From Bryum argenteum (Eukaryota > Streptophyta > Bryopsida > Bryales > Bryaceae): a stretch of DNA of 64,000 nucleotides. Numbering within the stretch: position 1 is the first letter of the stretch; each line of letters starts with the position of its first letter. The stretch spans positions 31,305,864 through 31,369,863 of the forward strand of contig CM073322.1 of NCBI GenBank assembly GCA_037043015.1, written 5' to 3'. Shown piece by piece: positions 45,239-58,625 of this stretch. A program made the translations under genes and the position numbers. The notes below the pieces were generated by a model. It was not told where the DNA came from. It was given only the letters and a program-made list of their open reading frames with translations, and did no database searches.

Positions 45239-47553
45239 CGAGACGAAGTGGCCATACAGGTGAACCTCGATTCTTTCCTTTTGAGCCTGCGGCGGTTTAT
45301 CAACCCTCCAACCACAGAATGGTGGGGTTCTAGGGTTTATACATTGAGGATGTTAGGATCCTCAAAGTTTGAGCAATTTTAGGTGGATCTGCCTCTCGAG
45401 GCTCCAATTTTTGTCCGTTTGAGGCTCAATCACTCTCACGATAGGGTGATGGAAAGATGTACGAAGGTTTGCTGTGCATGTAACATGACTTTTACTGATA
45501 ATTATGAGCTACAGGTCCCTGTGAAGAAGTTGCATTGTAGGATTTTAGGATTTTAGGGTTCAGGGTTTAAGTCTGAATGGATTCCGTGTTCAAATCTTGA
45601 ATCGTGTTCTTGCTATTCATGTGTCTGTTTAGCGAATTTTTGCGCTCAATCTTGAAATGGTGGATTCCTGCAAATGTGATATTCTTGCATGTTTCGAATT
45701 CATCTTGATGTTGATTCTTGTTTCAGATACATGATTTATCCGGCCTCTTCCGTCGTGCTGCTTGGTATTCTGATCACTCTAGTTGGCCTCTCTAAGCCGG
45801 CAACATTGCTCCATAGCTTGTGTTTCGATCATTGTCTGCCTGTTTACAGAATATGAATGCGCACATCTGACAAAGAATTCGGCAGAGATCAGATTATTTT
45901 CAAAAGTGCCGAAATACCTGGATTCTCTTCCTTATTTCATCGTTTTCTTTACACTCGAAAAACCCAACATCAAGCTCAAAGTACTTTTGCTTAGGGTAAT
46001 TTAGTTATAAGGCACCAAACGTGGATGTATAAGTTGTGTTTGATTGAGAGAGAGAGCAAACATTGGCTTTAGGAATTGGAATGAGTTTACTTCTAATCTA
46101 ATTTCCAAATACATAACAAAAAATCTTCTATCATATCTACATAGTAAATAATCCTCAATCCATCCAAAAACCTTATATTCGACGACATCCTTCAAGCAAT
46201 GTAGTGTCTTGGATACAACGTATCTTGGGATAATTGTGCTCTCAAATTGTTATCTCTTGTAATTAAAAGAGTGATATGCTTTTTTTGAACATCACGTACA
46301 ACTTTGACTATATTTTAGAAAAGTTGTGGCATGCCTAGAAGATCTTTACCATTCACCTAAGACTTTATTCAAATAAAACCCCAAGAAGAGTTCATATGTA
46401 GAATTAGGATGATCCACCGTTGCACACACCAAGAGTTGTGGATACACGAGTTAAATTTTGTAAATTGTTCATTACGAAATGAAGATGAGTTTAATGTGTG
46501 TAGAAAGATATTTTGTTTTGGAAAGCAATAGCTATTTGTAAAAGTAGAGTTCTTAAACAGATCTATGATGCCTTTACCTTTAATTACTTCCTCGTTTAAT
46601 AGGAGTTGTTGTTTGTTGAAAGACGGATTAATGAGAATCTGCAACCCATTTAAAATGAATTGAGTGTGCTTATATGCAGATATATTTACAAATGTGCACT
46701 GTAATTGTCTCAATATTCTCAAGAAATGTACATGATTTATAAGGCATGTCTACCTATTGCCTACAAATACGGTGTTGGAAAAATCCACAATTTTGATGTC
46801 TACCATCATATTAGCATCTGCATCCTTCACTTTTCATATCAAATGACTCATTCCATCTAGCTTGAATCTTCCATCATATGGTTGAACAGTCATACATTGT
46901 TTCTTCAAGGTTTTTGTAATCACACACTTGATCATGAAACTTGGCTTTTATTGCTTTACTAGTATCTCCTCTTCATATGTAGCGGATTGTTGTAGCATAA
47001 GGTTATCAAGTCTTGAAATTTGTGTAAGCACAAGTTTAGTCTTAGACTGTCTTGTACCGGATAAGCTTTACACATGCTTGCCAGATGCTTCAGAGATGTT
47101 GTGGTCAACTTTAAGGTATCTAAGAAACTAATACGTTGCACAATAGGTGCTAACCTCCTTATATATAAATGGTTTGAAAGCTCCAAACCTCACAACAATG
47201 TGCATAGGCTCATGGCTTATTGGTTTTCAAGTACTTCCTCACTCATCTTGATTGTCTTGGCCATTTAGTCAAGTGATATTTACAAGTATCTCTGTGATTT
47301 GCGCAAAGTAAGGTTAAAGACATATATGATAACTTTTCTCAAAAAGATACCATGTAGATATCATTTTGTATTATTGATATGCTAAACACACTTTGGTATA
47401 GAAATGTGTTGGTGTTTCGATTTTTCTCTGTTCCAAGAATCCTTCATACTGAATCCCCTGAATCGAAAGATAGTTTTGTATCAAGCAGGAAATAGAATTC
47501 AAGACTCTCCGATGGTACAAACGTATGCATACGATCATCAACAATAAAACAAT
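45239..47553. other. 3' region of the small gene, then gene-free AT-rich DNA
   Basis: The first 490 bp probably contain the 3' UTR intron of the upstream gene. From about 46000 the DNA is AT-rich, unique-looking sequence with scattered short open frames on both strands and no recognised protein. Confidence 0.45.
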
Positions 47554-48105
47554 TTAACCCCTAAGAGCCCAATCGACCATTTTATGGTCGATCCCGATTT
47601 TTGAGGAGCTGTACCTGGATAAAAAAAGAATTTTTTTGGAATTTTTATTTTAACATTCTAGAAGTTTGGTAAGTTGGGAACCACATCCAATTTACTGAAC
47701 TCTGTTTGGATTCATAGATTGTTCATAATGAGCCTTCAAACACAAACAGGGCAAAGTTTTGTTAGTGTAAGAAAACTTACTATTTTGGGAAACTAATAAG
47801 GTTCCTCATAGGTTACTTGTGGCCTCTCTTCATGTTATCATATAATATGTGATTTTAGCCAATCATAGCAATTTCCAATCACTAATAATAGAAATTGCAT
47901 TTTATATTGATTTTCAAAGTTTTACTCTCTTTATTTAATTATTAAAGAAATCTTACTTATTTTAGGAAATTTAACCGTATAGATCTAATTTAGGGTTTAA
48001 GGTCTTTATACTATTTTTGGAGCGCTACTTCATAAGGGTTACCGAATTCATATTTTATAACACATCTAAGTTTTTCTTCAAACCCCTCAGGCCTTTAGGG
48101 GTTAA
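47554..48105. mobile_element. TTAA-flanked element, 552 bp
   Basis: It starts TTAA-CCCCTAAGAGCC and ends GGCCTTTAGGGG-TTAA; after the TTAA, 10 of 12 end bases pair. Near the left end is the palindrome GACCATTTTATGGTC (47570–47584). Its interior matches the element at 42981–43521. Confidence 0.8.
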
Positions 48106-48861
48106 GAATGCATACCTCCTCAGAAGAGCTCTTTCACTTCAAGAGCACTCCATTATAAAAGCTGCAGAGTCAGAAACTACGCAATTAGAATATAACAACA
48201 CATTTACAATCACTTCATCATATTCTAAAGAATATTCTAATCAATACCTCTAAATCAGCACGTGAAGCTACACCATTGCAAGTTTCCTCTATTTTCTTGA
48301 AACAAAAACTCTGGACAATTTTAAATCAAGAAATGAATTGGACTTTCTGGCATTAATTTGTAATAAAATTCATCGAGAAAAAATCCGGTCTGCGATCAAG
48401 GATCCTCCAAACAATGTTGTATGAAGAGAGAAATGCTCGAGTAAGAGCAATTGCAGAGCAGAATCTAGGGTATCGAAACAATGGCAACGTTCAAAATTCA
48501 GGATCGTTAGCACAATGAGATAGCAAATGTTCACCTGCAAGTTCAGTATCTCCGGATCTTGCAAGTTTCGATTTGTTTCCGGAAGGCAAGAGCAGAATTG
48601 CGATCGTTAAAATTGGACAGACGCTGAGCTACCAATTGCAGAGGCTTTGTATCGAGCAGAAGCAAGCTTGAAAGTGAGATGGCGATGGTGGTCAAGGAGA
48701 TCAATTACAGCCCGCCAGTCGGCTGGTAGCGCATGGCTACCACCGGTCGGCGCAGAAATCTAAGCATTCTTGAATGGAAGCATCTGGAAGGGGGCGTTAT
48801 GCTGCATGCATGTGAACTCTCGCGAATGCGTGCCGCGGAGGTCCTTTCATTTCAATTTCAT
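48106..48861. other. no supported gene
   Basis: Moderately GC-rich towards 48560–48850, with an open frame MATTGRRRNLSILEW at 48733 that has no recognised domain. Could contain exon remnants, but nothing firm is visible. Confidence 0.35.
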
Positions 48862-49186
48862 TTCAACCCCTCGAGGGCTAAAGGACTATGCATGTATTTG
48901 AATCTTCAAAACCAAAACTAAGATTTTCGACCACTTTGTACAAGATGAAGTATGCTTCAATATTATTTTACTTTTTTGATACTTTCAACCCTAAGATCTT
49001 AAAAATAACTTCGTGTACTATTACCATGTTAAATTTCTATTGTTGAATCTTTATCATTTGTGAGATTGTAGTATAGGAAGTACCTTGTAAAAATCTTAGA
49101 AAAAAATATTAATATAAAAAACCTTCATATAGCCTGCCTAAAGCAACAAAAACCACTTTTGACATCATTGGGCCTTTGGGGGTTAA
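48862..49186. mobile_element. TTAA-type element, 325 bp, degraded left end
   Basis: The left end TTTCAACCCCTCGAGGGC and the right end GGGCCTTTGGGGGTTAA are diverged inverted copies. The interior has AAGATCTTAAAAATAACTT, CATTTGTGAGATTGTAG and AAAATCTTAGAAAAAAATATTAAT, matching the 930-bp element at 43712. Confidence 0.6.
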
Positions 49187-51922
49187 ACAGGATTTGTATA
49201 TGAATAATTGACATTTTGGGGGTTTACATGGATTAGTATATTATAAGCAAAGGTCCGTGTATAATGCTAGTTGCACAGACATATCTAGTCCTCCTGCTCC
49301 TTCCTTTGTAATATCACATTTTTCTGATATTACACCTCTATAATGTCAAGGATAAACAACATGTACTGTACTTTAATTCAAGAATAATATTTTTATTTTG
49401 GCTGACGGGTCCCGTCACCAATCACCCGTTCCTTGTTCATGTTTTCTGATTTCCCATTCCCTCGTTCCTCGTTCTCCATCCCCGTTTCTATATTCCTTAT
49501 TCTAAAGTTCATGGTTGAAAATTTGGCTCTAATCCAGTTTCTATAAATATCATTGACCCTAAACGCCCTAAGGATCACTTTTGAACAATCTATACTTTGA
49601 ACAATCGTTTCTCCTTCTACAACCATGTTCATTCTCCAAATAAAATGCAGTATTAGTCTTCGAGTATATAATGCAATAATTGCAATTCAAATTCCAAATG
49701 TCTCATGCAAATGATTAATTGCTGACAAGTTGGCTTGTTGGAAGCCAAAGAAATATTGTCTTCTAAAGGAGTAGGCATTATCAAGGACTTCTTCAAACAT
49801 TCTCAAACATCTATGATTGTGACCCTTGGTAGATCAAGCTCCTATAATATATTTGTGCCAAATTTTATTATTTGGTTGCCCAACTATCCACCATGGATAT
49901 TTCATGCGAGCTTAATGGATGCTTAGAGCACTCATAGGAGGGTATCAGCCACGGATATCAAACCAGGAAAGTAGATTTGAACCACCTAATGGATATTTCA
50001 TGCGAGCTTAAGGGATGCTTATAGCACTCACAGAAGGATATCAGCCACGGATATCAACCGAGGGTGTCAGCCACGGATATCAAACCAGGAATGTAGATTT
50101 GAAATATCCGTGATTGGTATATGGAAAGCATGTCTCAAATCTCCTACACTGTTTAGAATTACGTCATCCTTGCACAACACCGGCATGGAGCAACACCCAG
50201 TCATCACCGGAATTCATTCATAAATAAGGATATTCATAAATGTCAGATCAGGTGTTCAGCACAAGCCCCTGATGGCTGTTATTGATTGCATCAAGACTCT
50301 TGTGCCAGAACGGGGTGTTCTCTGCATCATAACCTGAGTCTCGATCCCATTTATAGACCTCCTGACACTCCATTTCGTTGATTATCATGCCAAGCAGATG
50401 CTACAGGACCGCTGGTAAAACTACACGTACCCAGATGAAAATTAATGGTAGACCAAACTTACCAGTCTCATATAATCGTAGTTGAGCTAATCAACTCCCT
50501 AGTTTAATCAGAGTTACTACAATACTAATTTAACTGTGAGACTAGACATGCTTTGCAGACATCGTATTGTTTTAAAGCAGAAGTCTCAGAAGTCTTGTAT
50601 CCGCCGGTGAGGGTCTTTACCATATCTTTTTTCTGTACTCATGTGGAAATGATAATCTACCATTAGATTTAATTAGTCTCGATCTCCAGGACAGTGGTTC
50701 GGATTCAGTTTCGAAGTGTCCAATAAAATATTTCCTTACTGGTTTAAGGGTAGGTGAAAATTCAAGTAGGTACCGAGCTCTCATCATGCTGACGAACAAT
50801 GGCCTAACAAATATTCAGGCAAGCATTTCTCAGTGCGCGCAGACTGACTCCCCATTGAGAGTACCATTTATGAAATTACTGCAGGAGTGGGGCGCCTGTC
50901 ACCTGTCCTACTCTCCGGCATGCACACATTAACACCTTTCATTGCCATATATTGTGAAATTTATGATGGAGTTGCCTACTTAACCACCCACTTACAATAC
51001 CTTTGATTATAAAAAGTTCACCACTGTCTCTTCCTACAGTCATTCAAGAATAAGACTCAATATTAGAAATTTGATCATTGCATACTATCATTCGAGGCAG
51101 TTGAAACAGTCCCGCAATTATACCATCATAAATTAACGACAAGATTTTCAAACAATATTGAGAATATGAGGCACTTACACAGTCTCTAAGTTACGCATTT
51201 CTAGGACTGTCCCAAAGAATTCAGAGTCTTCGTCACGAGCTGAAACCACACAAGTACGCAAAATGGGAAGTTTTTATTATCACCTCGGAAATGGATTTAC
51301 GTTAACCCATGCCTTCATGCAAATAGGGTTGTTCAGCCCGAACTGATCTGAAGCGACTTCTGTATTGGAAATCAGTCCTCTGCACATTGCTCAAGCGTAA
51401 TCAAAGCTGTCTGCTACATTGACGAGGATTTGAGAGAGCTGTATGACTCCAAAATGAAGTACTGCAATCAAAACAGACATTTTCATTTACAGCACACCTG
51501 GCGCTAGAGCAAGTGCATGATCTGAGAAGTGACGAATTGAATATTGATCATCACCAGCACTCGAAGCCTGAGACTGAGTGCAGCTGACTGTACCTCCGAA
51601 AGGGATCGGTGATACTTAATCTGTTACAGTAATAAGTATATTCACACGAATCCGATGTCCTTTGAATCTGAATGTGAATAGACTAGATACTCACTGTTCA
51701 CGGTCTCAACGCCCGAGTCACTGTTCTGAGTATCAGAGATGGCGTTGGTTTTATTCCGCTGAACAAAATTGACACAGTCGATCGATAGACCTAAGCGAAC
51801 GAACCTACAAGCAGCCCTTAAGGGTTACCTGACCGGGATTCAACAATATGATTCAATGTTGATATCAATTTAATTGTAAATGAAAGAATATAAGTCTGTC
51901 AATGTCTGAGTGGCGTTCTATA
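49187..51922. other. gene-free region upstream of the ABCG 3' end
   Basis: No protein-coding gene or RNA gene is recognisable. It holds the 96-bp tandem duplication listed separately. The last several hundred bases would include the 3' UTR of the ABCG gene on the minus strand. Confidence 0.45.
49895..50105. repeat. two-copy tandem repeat, ~96-bp unit
   Basis: GGATATTTCATGCGAGCTTA occurs at 49895 and 49991. Each copy continues with ATCAGCCACGGATATCAA and AGTAGATTTGAA. The second copy has gained an extra CAGCCACGGATATCA unit. Confidence 0.9.
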
Positions 51923-53968
51923 TCACTTCCGCCGTTTCACTAGCCTGCAATGCAACGCGATGAAGCTCAAGACCCGGTAGACAACAAAAAACATGACCAT
52001 GATGCCCACATCCATCCACTTGTTCTCCCTGTCGAGGAAGAGAGATTCCAGCACATTCTGTCCCGTGATGAAGCAATTGCCGGCGTACACCGGACCGAAG
52101 CACTTGTGCGAAGTGTGGGAGTACTCGTTGATCAGCAGCGCGTCCAGCGGGTACTTAAAGAGGGAAGAGTAGTGCAACCACAGCCAGTACTTGGGCATGT
52201 AATCCTTGGCAATGAAGTACCCCGAGAACAAGAAGAAGGCGCCCATAAATCCCGTCACATACGTGTTCCCCATAATAAAATCCGATACGAGCGCGCTGCA
52301 GAAACTCACGAATGAATTCGCTGTAAGCAGCGTGAGCCAGATGACGAGCAGGAAGAAGGCGAACGCTTCAAATTGGGGCGCCAGGCCCACCATGTAGTAC
52401 ACCGGCCCTGCGAAGAGAAGTGCCATACAGAGAAGGAAAGGCATGAAAACGAGCGTGCTCGAGAGGACGTAGCTCGAAATACGGTACGCACCGCGCGAGG
52501 ATTCTCGGGTGAGGATGTGGCGCTCCTCGAGGAAGATTGGGAGGACTTCGATGCTGGAGGTGAGGAGGAATGTGAGCGAGAAGGCCAGAAATCCCACTCG
52601 CTTCTGCATTCCTGGAGTTCCGTACCCCATCTGGAGGTAGATAGTGCCCAAGCCAGCGCCGCACCCGAACATTTGAATCGTCCGCGCCAGGAGTAGCTGC
52701 TTGGTTCGGATTATGTTCTTTAGGAATCGGTGGGACAGAATCATGATCTCATTCATGGGGGAGTTGGCGTATCTCACTTTGTCCGGAACGTCGTCCTCGC
52801 TGCGGCTCGGGGATGCGTCACTGCTGGTGGTCTCGTAATTTGGGGTCATTGGCGCGCGTGGGGGCTCGAGCTCGAAAAGCGCCTGCAAGGAGAGAATCGG
52901 AAGATCGGTCTTGCCACGCATGCTGAAGATGCTGCTCTGTTGCGTGGAATCGAGGGTGTCGATGGATTCGATGGCGTACTCAAGAACGTTCACTTGTGGC
53001 GGGATTTGGTGTCCTGCGGCCGCCAGACGAGATGACAGAAGCTCCACGGTACCATGGTGCACAACACAGCCTTGCGCTAGAATCAGCACCGCGTGAAACT
53101 GCTGTAAGATTCGCCATCCAGGTTGGTGGATGCTGAGAATGATCGTCCGGCTGCGCGACACCGCCATGTCTCGTAACATGCTGCAGACATGCAGCGCTGC
53201 CGCTGAGTCGAGTCCCGACGTGGGCTCATCGAGAATGAGCACGGCTGGGTCATGGATGACATCCACGCCGATCGAAACGCGCCGCCGCTCGCCACCAGAA
53301 ACGCCGCGGATCGTCTCGTTACCGATTCGCGATGATGCGACGTGAGTCAACCCCAGCTCCGCCATGAGAGACTCCACGCGCGCCACTTTCTCCTTCATGG
53401 GCACCACCGATGGCAACCTCAGTCGGGCAGAGTACAGAAGAGTTTCACGAACTGTGAGCATGGGGAACAACGCATCATCTTGCATGACGTAGCCACTGAT
53501 TCTCCGGAATAGGGTCCTGTCCATGGGCTGCCCGTTCACGAGAATACTCTTCGATGCAGAGCTTGGCCGGATCTTGCCCGCTAAAACCTCAAGCAATGTC
53601 GACTTGCCTGCTCCACTAGGCCCTGCAACCGCCATCACCTCCCCAGGACGCGCATCGAACGTAATATGCTTTAAAATGTACTGCGATGTCGACTTCTCTT
53701 TGAGCGGGGCGCCAACCGAGTCGCGTTTTTTGGAGCCGAAGTTCTTCTTGCGGACGATCTTGTAAGAAAGGTCGTTGAGTTCGATGGTGTAAGTTTTGGG
53801 ACGGGAGGGGGAGGGGGATGGCGAGGGTGAAGCAAGCATGGCGACTTGAGAGGATTTGACGTAATGCCGCTCATTGGCTGACTGTATTCCCGTGCACGAT
53901 GAGCTTGAGCAGCAGCAGACGACATTGTTCTTGCGCGGTGGATCCCGCCGTCGCTCGAAATCACCCAT
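51923..53968 (-). CDS. ABCG-subfamily half-size ABC transporter
   Basis: This intact, intronless gene encodes 681 residues from the ATG at 53968 (MGDFERRRDPP); the open frame reaches upstream to 54040 but only from a TTG. The nucleotide-binding domain comes first, as in ABCG (WBC) proteins: Walker A GPSGAGKST (residues about 116–124), Q-loop YVMQDD, signature VSGGERRR (about 223–230), Walker B LILDEPTSGLDS (about 244–255) and H-loop SIHQPG. Six hydrophobic segments follow between about residues 430 and 680, with a Cys-containing outer loop (HKCFGPVYAGNCF). It should sit in the plasma membrane as a homo- or heterodimer exporting lipid-like or hormone substrates. Length, order and lack of introns match the plant half-transporter group. 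The substrate cannot be read from sequence. Nothing in the gene is broken. Confidence 0.95.
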   Translation of the reverse strand: MGDFERRRDPPRKNNVVCCCSSSSCTGIQSANERHYVKSSQVAMLASPSPSPSPSRPKTYTIELNDLSYKIVRKKNFGSKKRDSVGAPLKEKSTSQYILKHITFDARPGEVMAVAGPSGAGKSTLLEVLAGKIRPSSASKSILVNGQPMDRTLFRRISGYVMQDDALFPMLTVRETLLYSARLRLPSVVPMKEKVARVESLMAELGLTHVASSRIGNETIRGVSGGERRRVSIGVDVIHDPAVLILDEPTSGLDSAAALHVCSMLRDMAVSRSRTIILSIHQPGWRILQQFHAVLILAQGCVVHHGTVELLSSRLAAAGHQIPPQVNVLEYAIESIDTLDSTQQSSIFSMRGKTDLPILSLQALFELEPPRAPMTPNYETTSSDASPSRSEDDVPDKVRYANSPMNEIMILSHRFLKNIIRTKQLLLARTIQMFGCGAGLGTIYLQMGYGTPGMQKRVGFLAFSLTFLLTSSIEVLPIFLEERHILTRESSRGAYRISSYVLSSTLVFMPFLLCMALLFAGPVYYMVGLAPQFEAFAFFLLVIWLTLLTANSFVSFCSALVSDFIMGNTYVTGFMGAFFLFSGYFIAKDYMPKYWLWLHYSSLFKYPLDALLINEYSHTSHKCFGPVYAGNCFITGQNVLESLFLDRENKWMDVGIMVMFFVVYRVLSFIALHCRLVKRRK

Positions 53969-56297
53969 GATGCCTCGAACAGCCAATGCTGCTGCTACAG
54001 ATACTTTAACCTCGGAGGTCGCTACCCTGTTTTCCAACAACTTCTAAGAACTCAAGTTGACGCAGAGTCACAACGTTAAAAAGCCGCACTCTGTTCCGTG
54101 CCAGGCATGCCTGCTTGCAATGCTGCACATCACTGCGTCTGATCGAAGAGTGTTCCAGTTACATGTTCAGTAAGAACACATACAACCCTGCCGCATCCCG
54201 CATTTCGATTCTCATACAGGCATGACCGGGTTGGCAGCATTCAATGCAGGCGGCTTCCAGAACCTCAACTTGAAATCACAGTAATGAATAACAGGTCAAT
54301 ATGCTAACCTGCAAATACAAGATGATCCGCTCCAGTGAGTCCATGGACATATTACAAATGAGATTGCAGAGCTAGATGCGCATTACTGTAGAAGTTGATA
54401 AAATCCTTTAATGCTGTATGAAGTATGTTCCTGTCTCCGCCAATGCAAGTATTGATATAGTGCTACAATGCCATGCGTCACAATGTGCATACCAAGTAGC
54501 GGCAACTCGGAAGCTCCAGGTCCACAGCCGAAACACGACTCATTACTGCTGTTCACAAACAGAGCTCGAAACCTGTACAGCTGCACCAGATGCCATGTCT
54601 AAGTCAACCCGCAAAAACGTGAAGTAAGCTATCGACAATGCAGCTTCAACAATGCAGCTAAAACTGTATCGAGAGATATAGCACTCTTTTTATCGCTCTC
54701 GCTCTAGCTACCGATGCCGCTTTTCCTCCCCAACCTACAAACGAGTAACTAAAGTTGCTAAAAGTGATCGACGTCAAGGTTCAACCAGCCAGTTGCAGCA
54801 CCGCAACTACTTGGCACCACTACAACTACATGCAAGCTCCAATGCAGAGCTCGAGCAGCAATGGAAACGATCATACAGATCAAAATGTAGCCAAGGAGCG
54901 ACGCGTATATGCATTGACCAGCACCCACCAGCTAGCGCATTGATGCACTTTAGTCGACGCTGCAGCCTACGGAGAGTTGGCTCGCTCGGGGTCAGGAGTG
55001 TGTTGGTAGGCAATGCAACAGTCCTGATCGGCCGCTCGGTGGCAACTACCTGCGAGCCCTGTTAATCCAATCGGTGGCCTCTGTCATATTCAAACACGGA
55101 CTCCCTCGAGTTAACTTAGCTGGAACGAGTCTGCATTGCTCCGGTAATCAACGCATCAAGAGGTTAAGTAAGCAAAGTGGAGAATGAGAACCCACATTAA
55201 CAGAGGGCGCTGCATACGGCTCTAGTCTCCCACCTAATAAAGACGCCAGTAAAGAATCGACTGGGCAAGGTGGGTGAGGAGGGTCGATTTGGTAGATCGA
55301 ACGCGGGCGGGGGCTGCCTCCGCTCTGACGGATCCCAAGCGCATTCAATTCCCCAGCTAGACCTGTTACTAGCATAGCTGCAACTCCACACTTCCGTCAG
55401 TGAGTCAATACCTCTCCAGTCGCCACCTCTCTCATTCTCCGACCATGCCAACATGTACTGTACAATCATACGTATAAGCCAATGTCCTCATGCACAATCA
55501 CATATCTTTTGTTCCGTTCAGCAAATGAACGATAATAAAACTATCATTGCAATACTCGATCACATTCGCTGGAACTTGCGAGAAAGGCTGATCGATGAAT
55601 CACACCAACTAAGCAGAGATCAGGTGGTTATTTATTGTGGTTATGGCGTGGGTCTGGGAAATCATTGTATAACTGCAATGGGAAAGGTACTACCGGGGAC
55701 GCTTGGATGGTATGATAGGAGGCAAGTCCAGCCTTTTCTGCGAGCTCTGTAGGCTTCCATTTATGAGGCTGCAGCCTGCAAACTGCAGCAGGCGAGATTT
55801 GAGTGAGACAATGTATCACTTTGAGTTCAGCAACTTTCTTTTCGTCTTGTCTATGATAACTTTTAAGTTAGGGTTTTGCTAGTTAACATATTAACTCTCA
55901 CTGCATGTTAGTGGCTGGAGTTCACCTAATTTTTTCACCTCGAAAGTCAGCTCTCAAGGACCGGTCCTCTTCATGATGGTCGGTTCGTGGAATTCAAGCG
56001 GTACTAACAGAGATATTTTAGCCTTTATGTGTGAAACTAATATTCTCATTATTTTGAATTTTTTTCATTCTTTCATTGAGTCGTATGTGGTAGAGGCGCC
56101 TTCATTGCAGCTGGTCAGTCTGCTTTGTTTCTCGAGTTGTCTAGTTTCTTGTGTTTATTTGTACTGACTGTGCAAGAAGAATGGAAACCCCAGAAGTAGT
56201 ATGAATTGAGGTACACTGCTCAATAATGGCACAAAATTCCAGATTGGGAAATCTGTGATGGTGTAAAAGATGTGAGCATTTTTTTGCAAGTGAAAGA
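53969..56297. other. upstream of ABCG and gene-free DNA
   Basis: The first few hundred bases are the promoter and 5' UTR of the ABCG gene. The rest has ordinary composition and only short open frames (for example 55525–55752, +, MNDNKTIIAILDH...), none with a recognised domain. Confidence 0.45.
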
Positions 56298-57065
56298 CTA
56301 AGGTAGAATGACCTTAAACCGCGTGGCCCCCGAGAAGCGCAGGGTAGACCGCCCTCGCCTATAAGGGCGGGATAGTGGAGGACCTACGCCTCACTGCCCG
56401 CCCAGAAAAAATCCTGCCCGCATAAAATAATTTGGGAGTAAATTTGCCCCCGAAATTTTTGTTGTTGATGTCATCAATGTCATCATGGGACACTTCCCAG
56501 GGAAAATTGGGGTCGCAAATCCCATTCTCAAACTCAAAATTTGAAAAAAAATAATTGTACGGCCTCCAAAAATGCAAAAATCAAATTTACACAAATTTTT
56601 GCCGGGCAGCGAGTATGGGCGGGGAGTGAGGTGTAGGTCCTCCACTGTCCCACCCTTAGAGGCGAGGTTAGACCGCCCCTGTAGCTGCCCATGGGGTGGA
56701 CCTTATTGCACGCACAATAGTTGTGAAATTTGAGGGTGCATAGTGACTCGATATGGAATTGTGTAGGGAGGTGATTGGTTCATGTTTCATCAACCCTATT
56801 TTTCACGGTTTTAGCTACATGCGTGAGCGCCACAAAGTACTGGTCTGCCCGATAAAAAGGAGAGTTAACTGATTACTTTAAGGCCATGAACACTTTTGAC
56901 TTCAAAAATTTGTAGTAAATTCAATTTTAGCTATTTTATTTTCGAAATTCTTGCATTCACTCTCCCTCCTGTTTTCCCATCCAAGAAAAATTACAAACAG
57001 CAGTCACAAGGTCTACAACCATGCTGAATCTCTTATTTGCGTGGTTTAAGGTCATTCTACCTTAG
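56298..57065. mobile_element. 768-bp MITE with 23-bp inverted ends and an inner inverted repeat
   Basis: The ends CTAAGGTAGAATGACCTTAAACC (56298–56320) and its exact reverse complement (57043–57065) define the element. Inside the left half, a second inverted repeat of about 66 bp pairs 56343–56405 (GACCGCCCTCGCC..., GTGGAGGACCTACGCCTCACT) with 56605–56680. The inner pair brackets a 200-bp AT-rich core and may be a nested element. No transposase frame is present. Confidence 0.85.
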
Positions 57066-57560
57066 ATCAAGTGGAATCATCAATTTCTGGACTTTTCAAC
57101 AAATCGACAACTAGTTATGAATTTTTGAAGTTGGTGCCCCAAAATGGTGCCCCAAAATCAAAATCTAAACCTAAATCTAAATCTTCACCGCATGTACATG
57201 GAGAATCGGAATTCAAGCTACAATGTACATGACGGTTAAATACACTAGGGAGCCATTTTCTGGTAGTGAGTCGATTTGGGTTCCAACTCAACAAAATTTG
57301 ATGAGGAATGAATTTTGAATTCAAGTTTCAGGATGAAAAAATTATAATTTTTTGACTCAACTTGTTATCCAGCTTGTCATTCACTCATTTCAACATTCTG
57401 CGTACACTTTTACATGTATATTCCATCATTATTTAAGGCTACAACATAGAAATAACTTACTACCATCCTATTAAGGTAATCACTATTTAATATATGATAT
57501 GATCTCCCTTCAAAGTTTTTTAAAACACTCACACAAGTGACACAACAAGGTACATGAATC
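57066..57560. other. no gene seen
   Basis: AT-rich spacer between the 768-bp MITE and the next TTAA element. Only a short repeat GGTGCCCCAAAAT (57130 and 57146) was noted. Confidence 0.4.
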
Positions 57561-58527
57561 TTAACCCTTAATCCGGCGAAATGTCAAAAATCGACATTTT
57601 GGATGACTGCAGCAACTTTGAAGAACCATAACTTCTTCATCCACAGTCTGTTTTGGATAACATCACTTGAGTTGAGTTCCAAATTTAGTCTAATTTGTGT
57701 GGTAGAATTTTTAGACCCATACAATGAAGCATGAATAAATTGCAAGCATTTTAGTGAAGGCAACTCTTGTTTTTTGAGTTTTCTAACATGAGGCATGTTT
57801 TTCCATAATTGTGAGGCAATTATGGGAAATCAAAAAGACCTTTCCATGAATTTTTTTTAAAAAGGCTAACAAGTTTTTAGTTGAAAGATTTTGAACCAAC
57901 TATATTTAGTATTGGATTTGAAACAATGTTTCTATCTTGAAAGAAAGTGAAGAAATGGATGATTTTTGAGGTGTTATATCTCCTTCATGCACCATCGGAT
58001 TTTGACCTTATTTTTTGAAATGGAATCCAATTAGGGTCTTGTTTTAGTGGTAGAAACCTTGACAAAATTGAAAAAGTATTGAAGATATGGCATAAATTTG
58101 AGTGCAAAGGGTTAAAATTTGGACTATTTTCCCTTTGTTGAATTTTTGGCACTTTTCATCATTGCTAGGTCATTATTTGCACAAAGAAATTTTTCTCATG
58201 AATTTTTTTTTTTCAAAAGTGTTATTGAGACGAAGCTTGACATATTTGTCGTTGGTGATTTTGGCATTGCAATGAGTCTATTGGTAGCACTTTCACTTCA
58301 AAGTGAAAATGTTAAAATTTTGTGATGTTTTTTGCGTACTAATACGTTATAACCTGGCAAATTATGAGGCCTCATGACTCAAAATTTGACCCAAATAATG
58401 TACAATTTGTTTACTAAAAGAAAGTACATTTGAGATGTGAATAACTTACGTTCATTTTCCATTTATGACACTTTTTTTGAGAATGTGTTCTTTGCTTTAC
58501 CAATGGGTCAAACCATTTAGGAGTTAA
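57561..58527. mobile_element. TTAA-flanked element, 967 bp
   Basis: It starts TTAA-CCCTTAATCCGG and ends ACCATTTAGGAG-TTAA. The palindrome AATGTCAAAAATCGACATT sits just inside the left end. Interior blocks (CATAACTTCTTCATCC, ATGAGGCATGTTTTTCC, CACTTCAAAGTGAAAATG, ACTCAAAATTTGACCCA) are shared with 40264–41636 and 63180–63990. Confidence 0.7.
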
Positions 58528-58625
58528 TATAGTTGAGGAAAGTATGATGGTAAACATTGTGGATATAAGAACTTCAACCTCGGGCAATCACACCCGTGTA
58601 TGTTGTTCATTTAATACCGGTACTC

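Noticed and set aside
52373..52696. Plus-strand frames inside the ABCG gene
   Set aside because: They are shadows of the 681-residue minus-strand gene.
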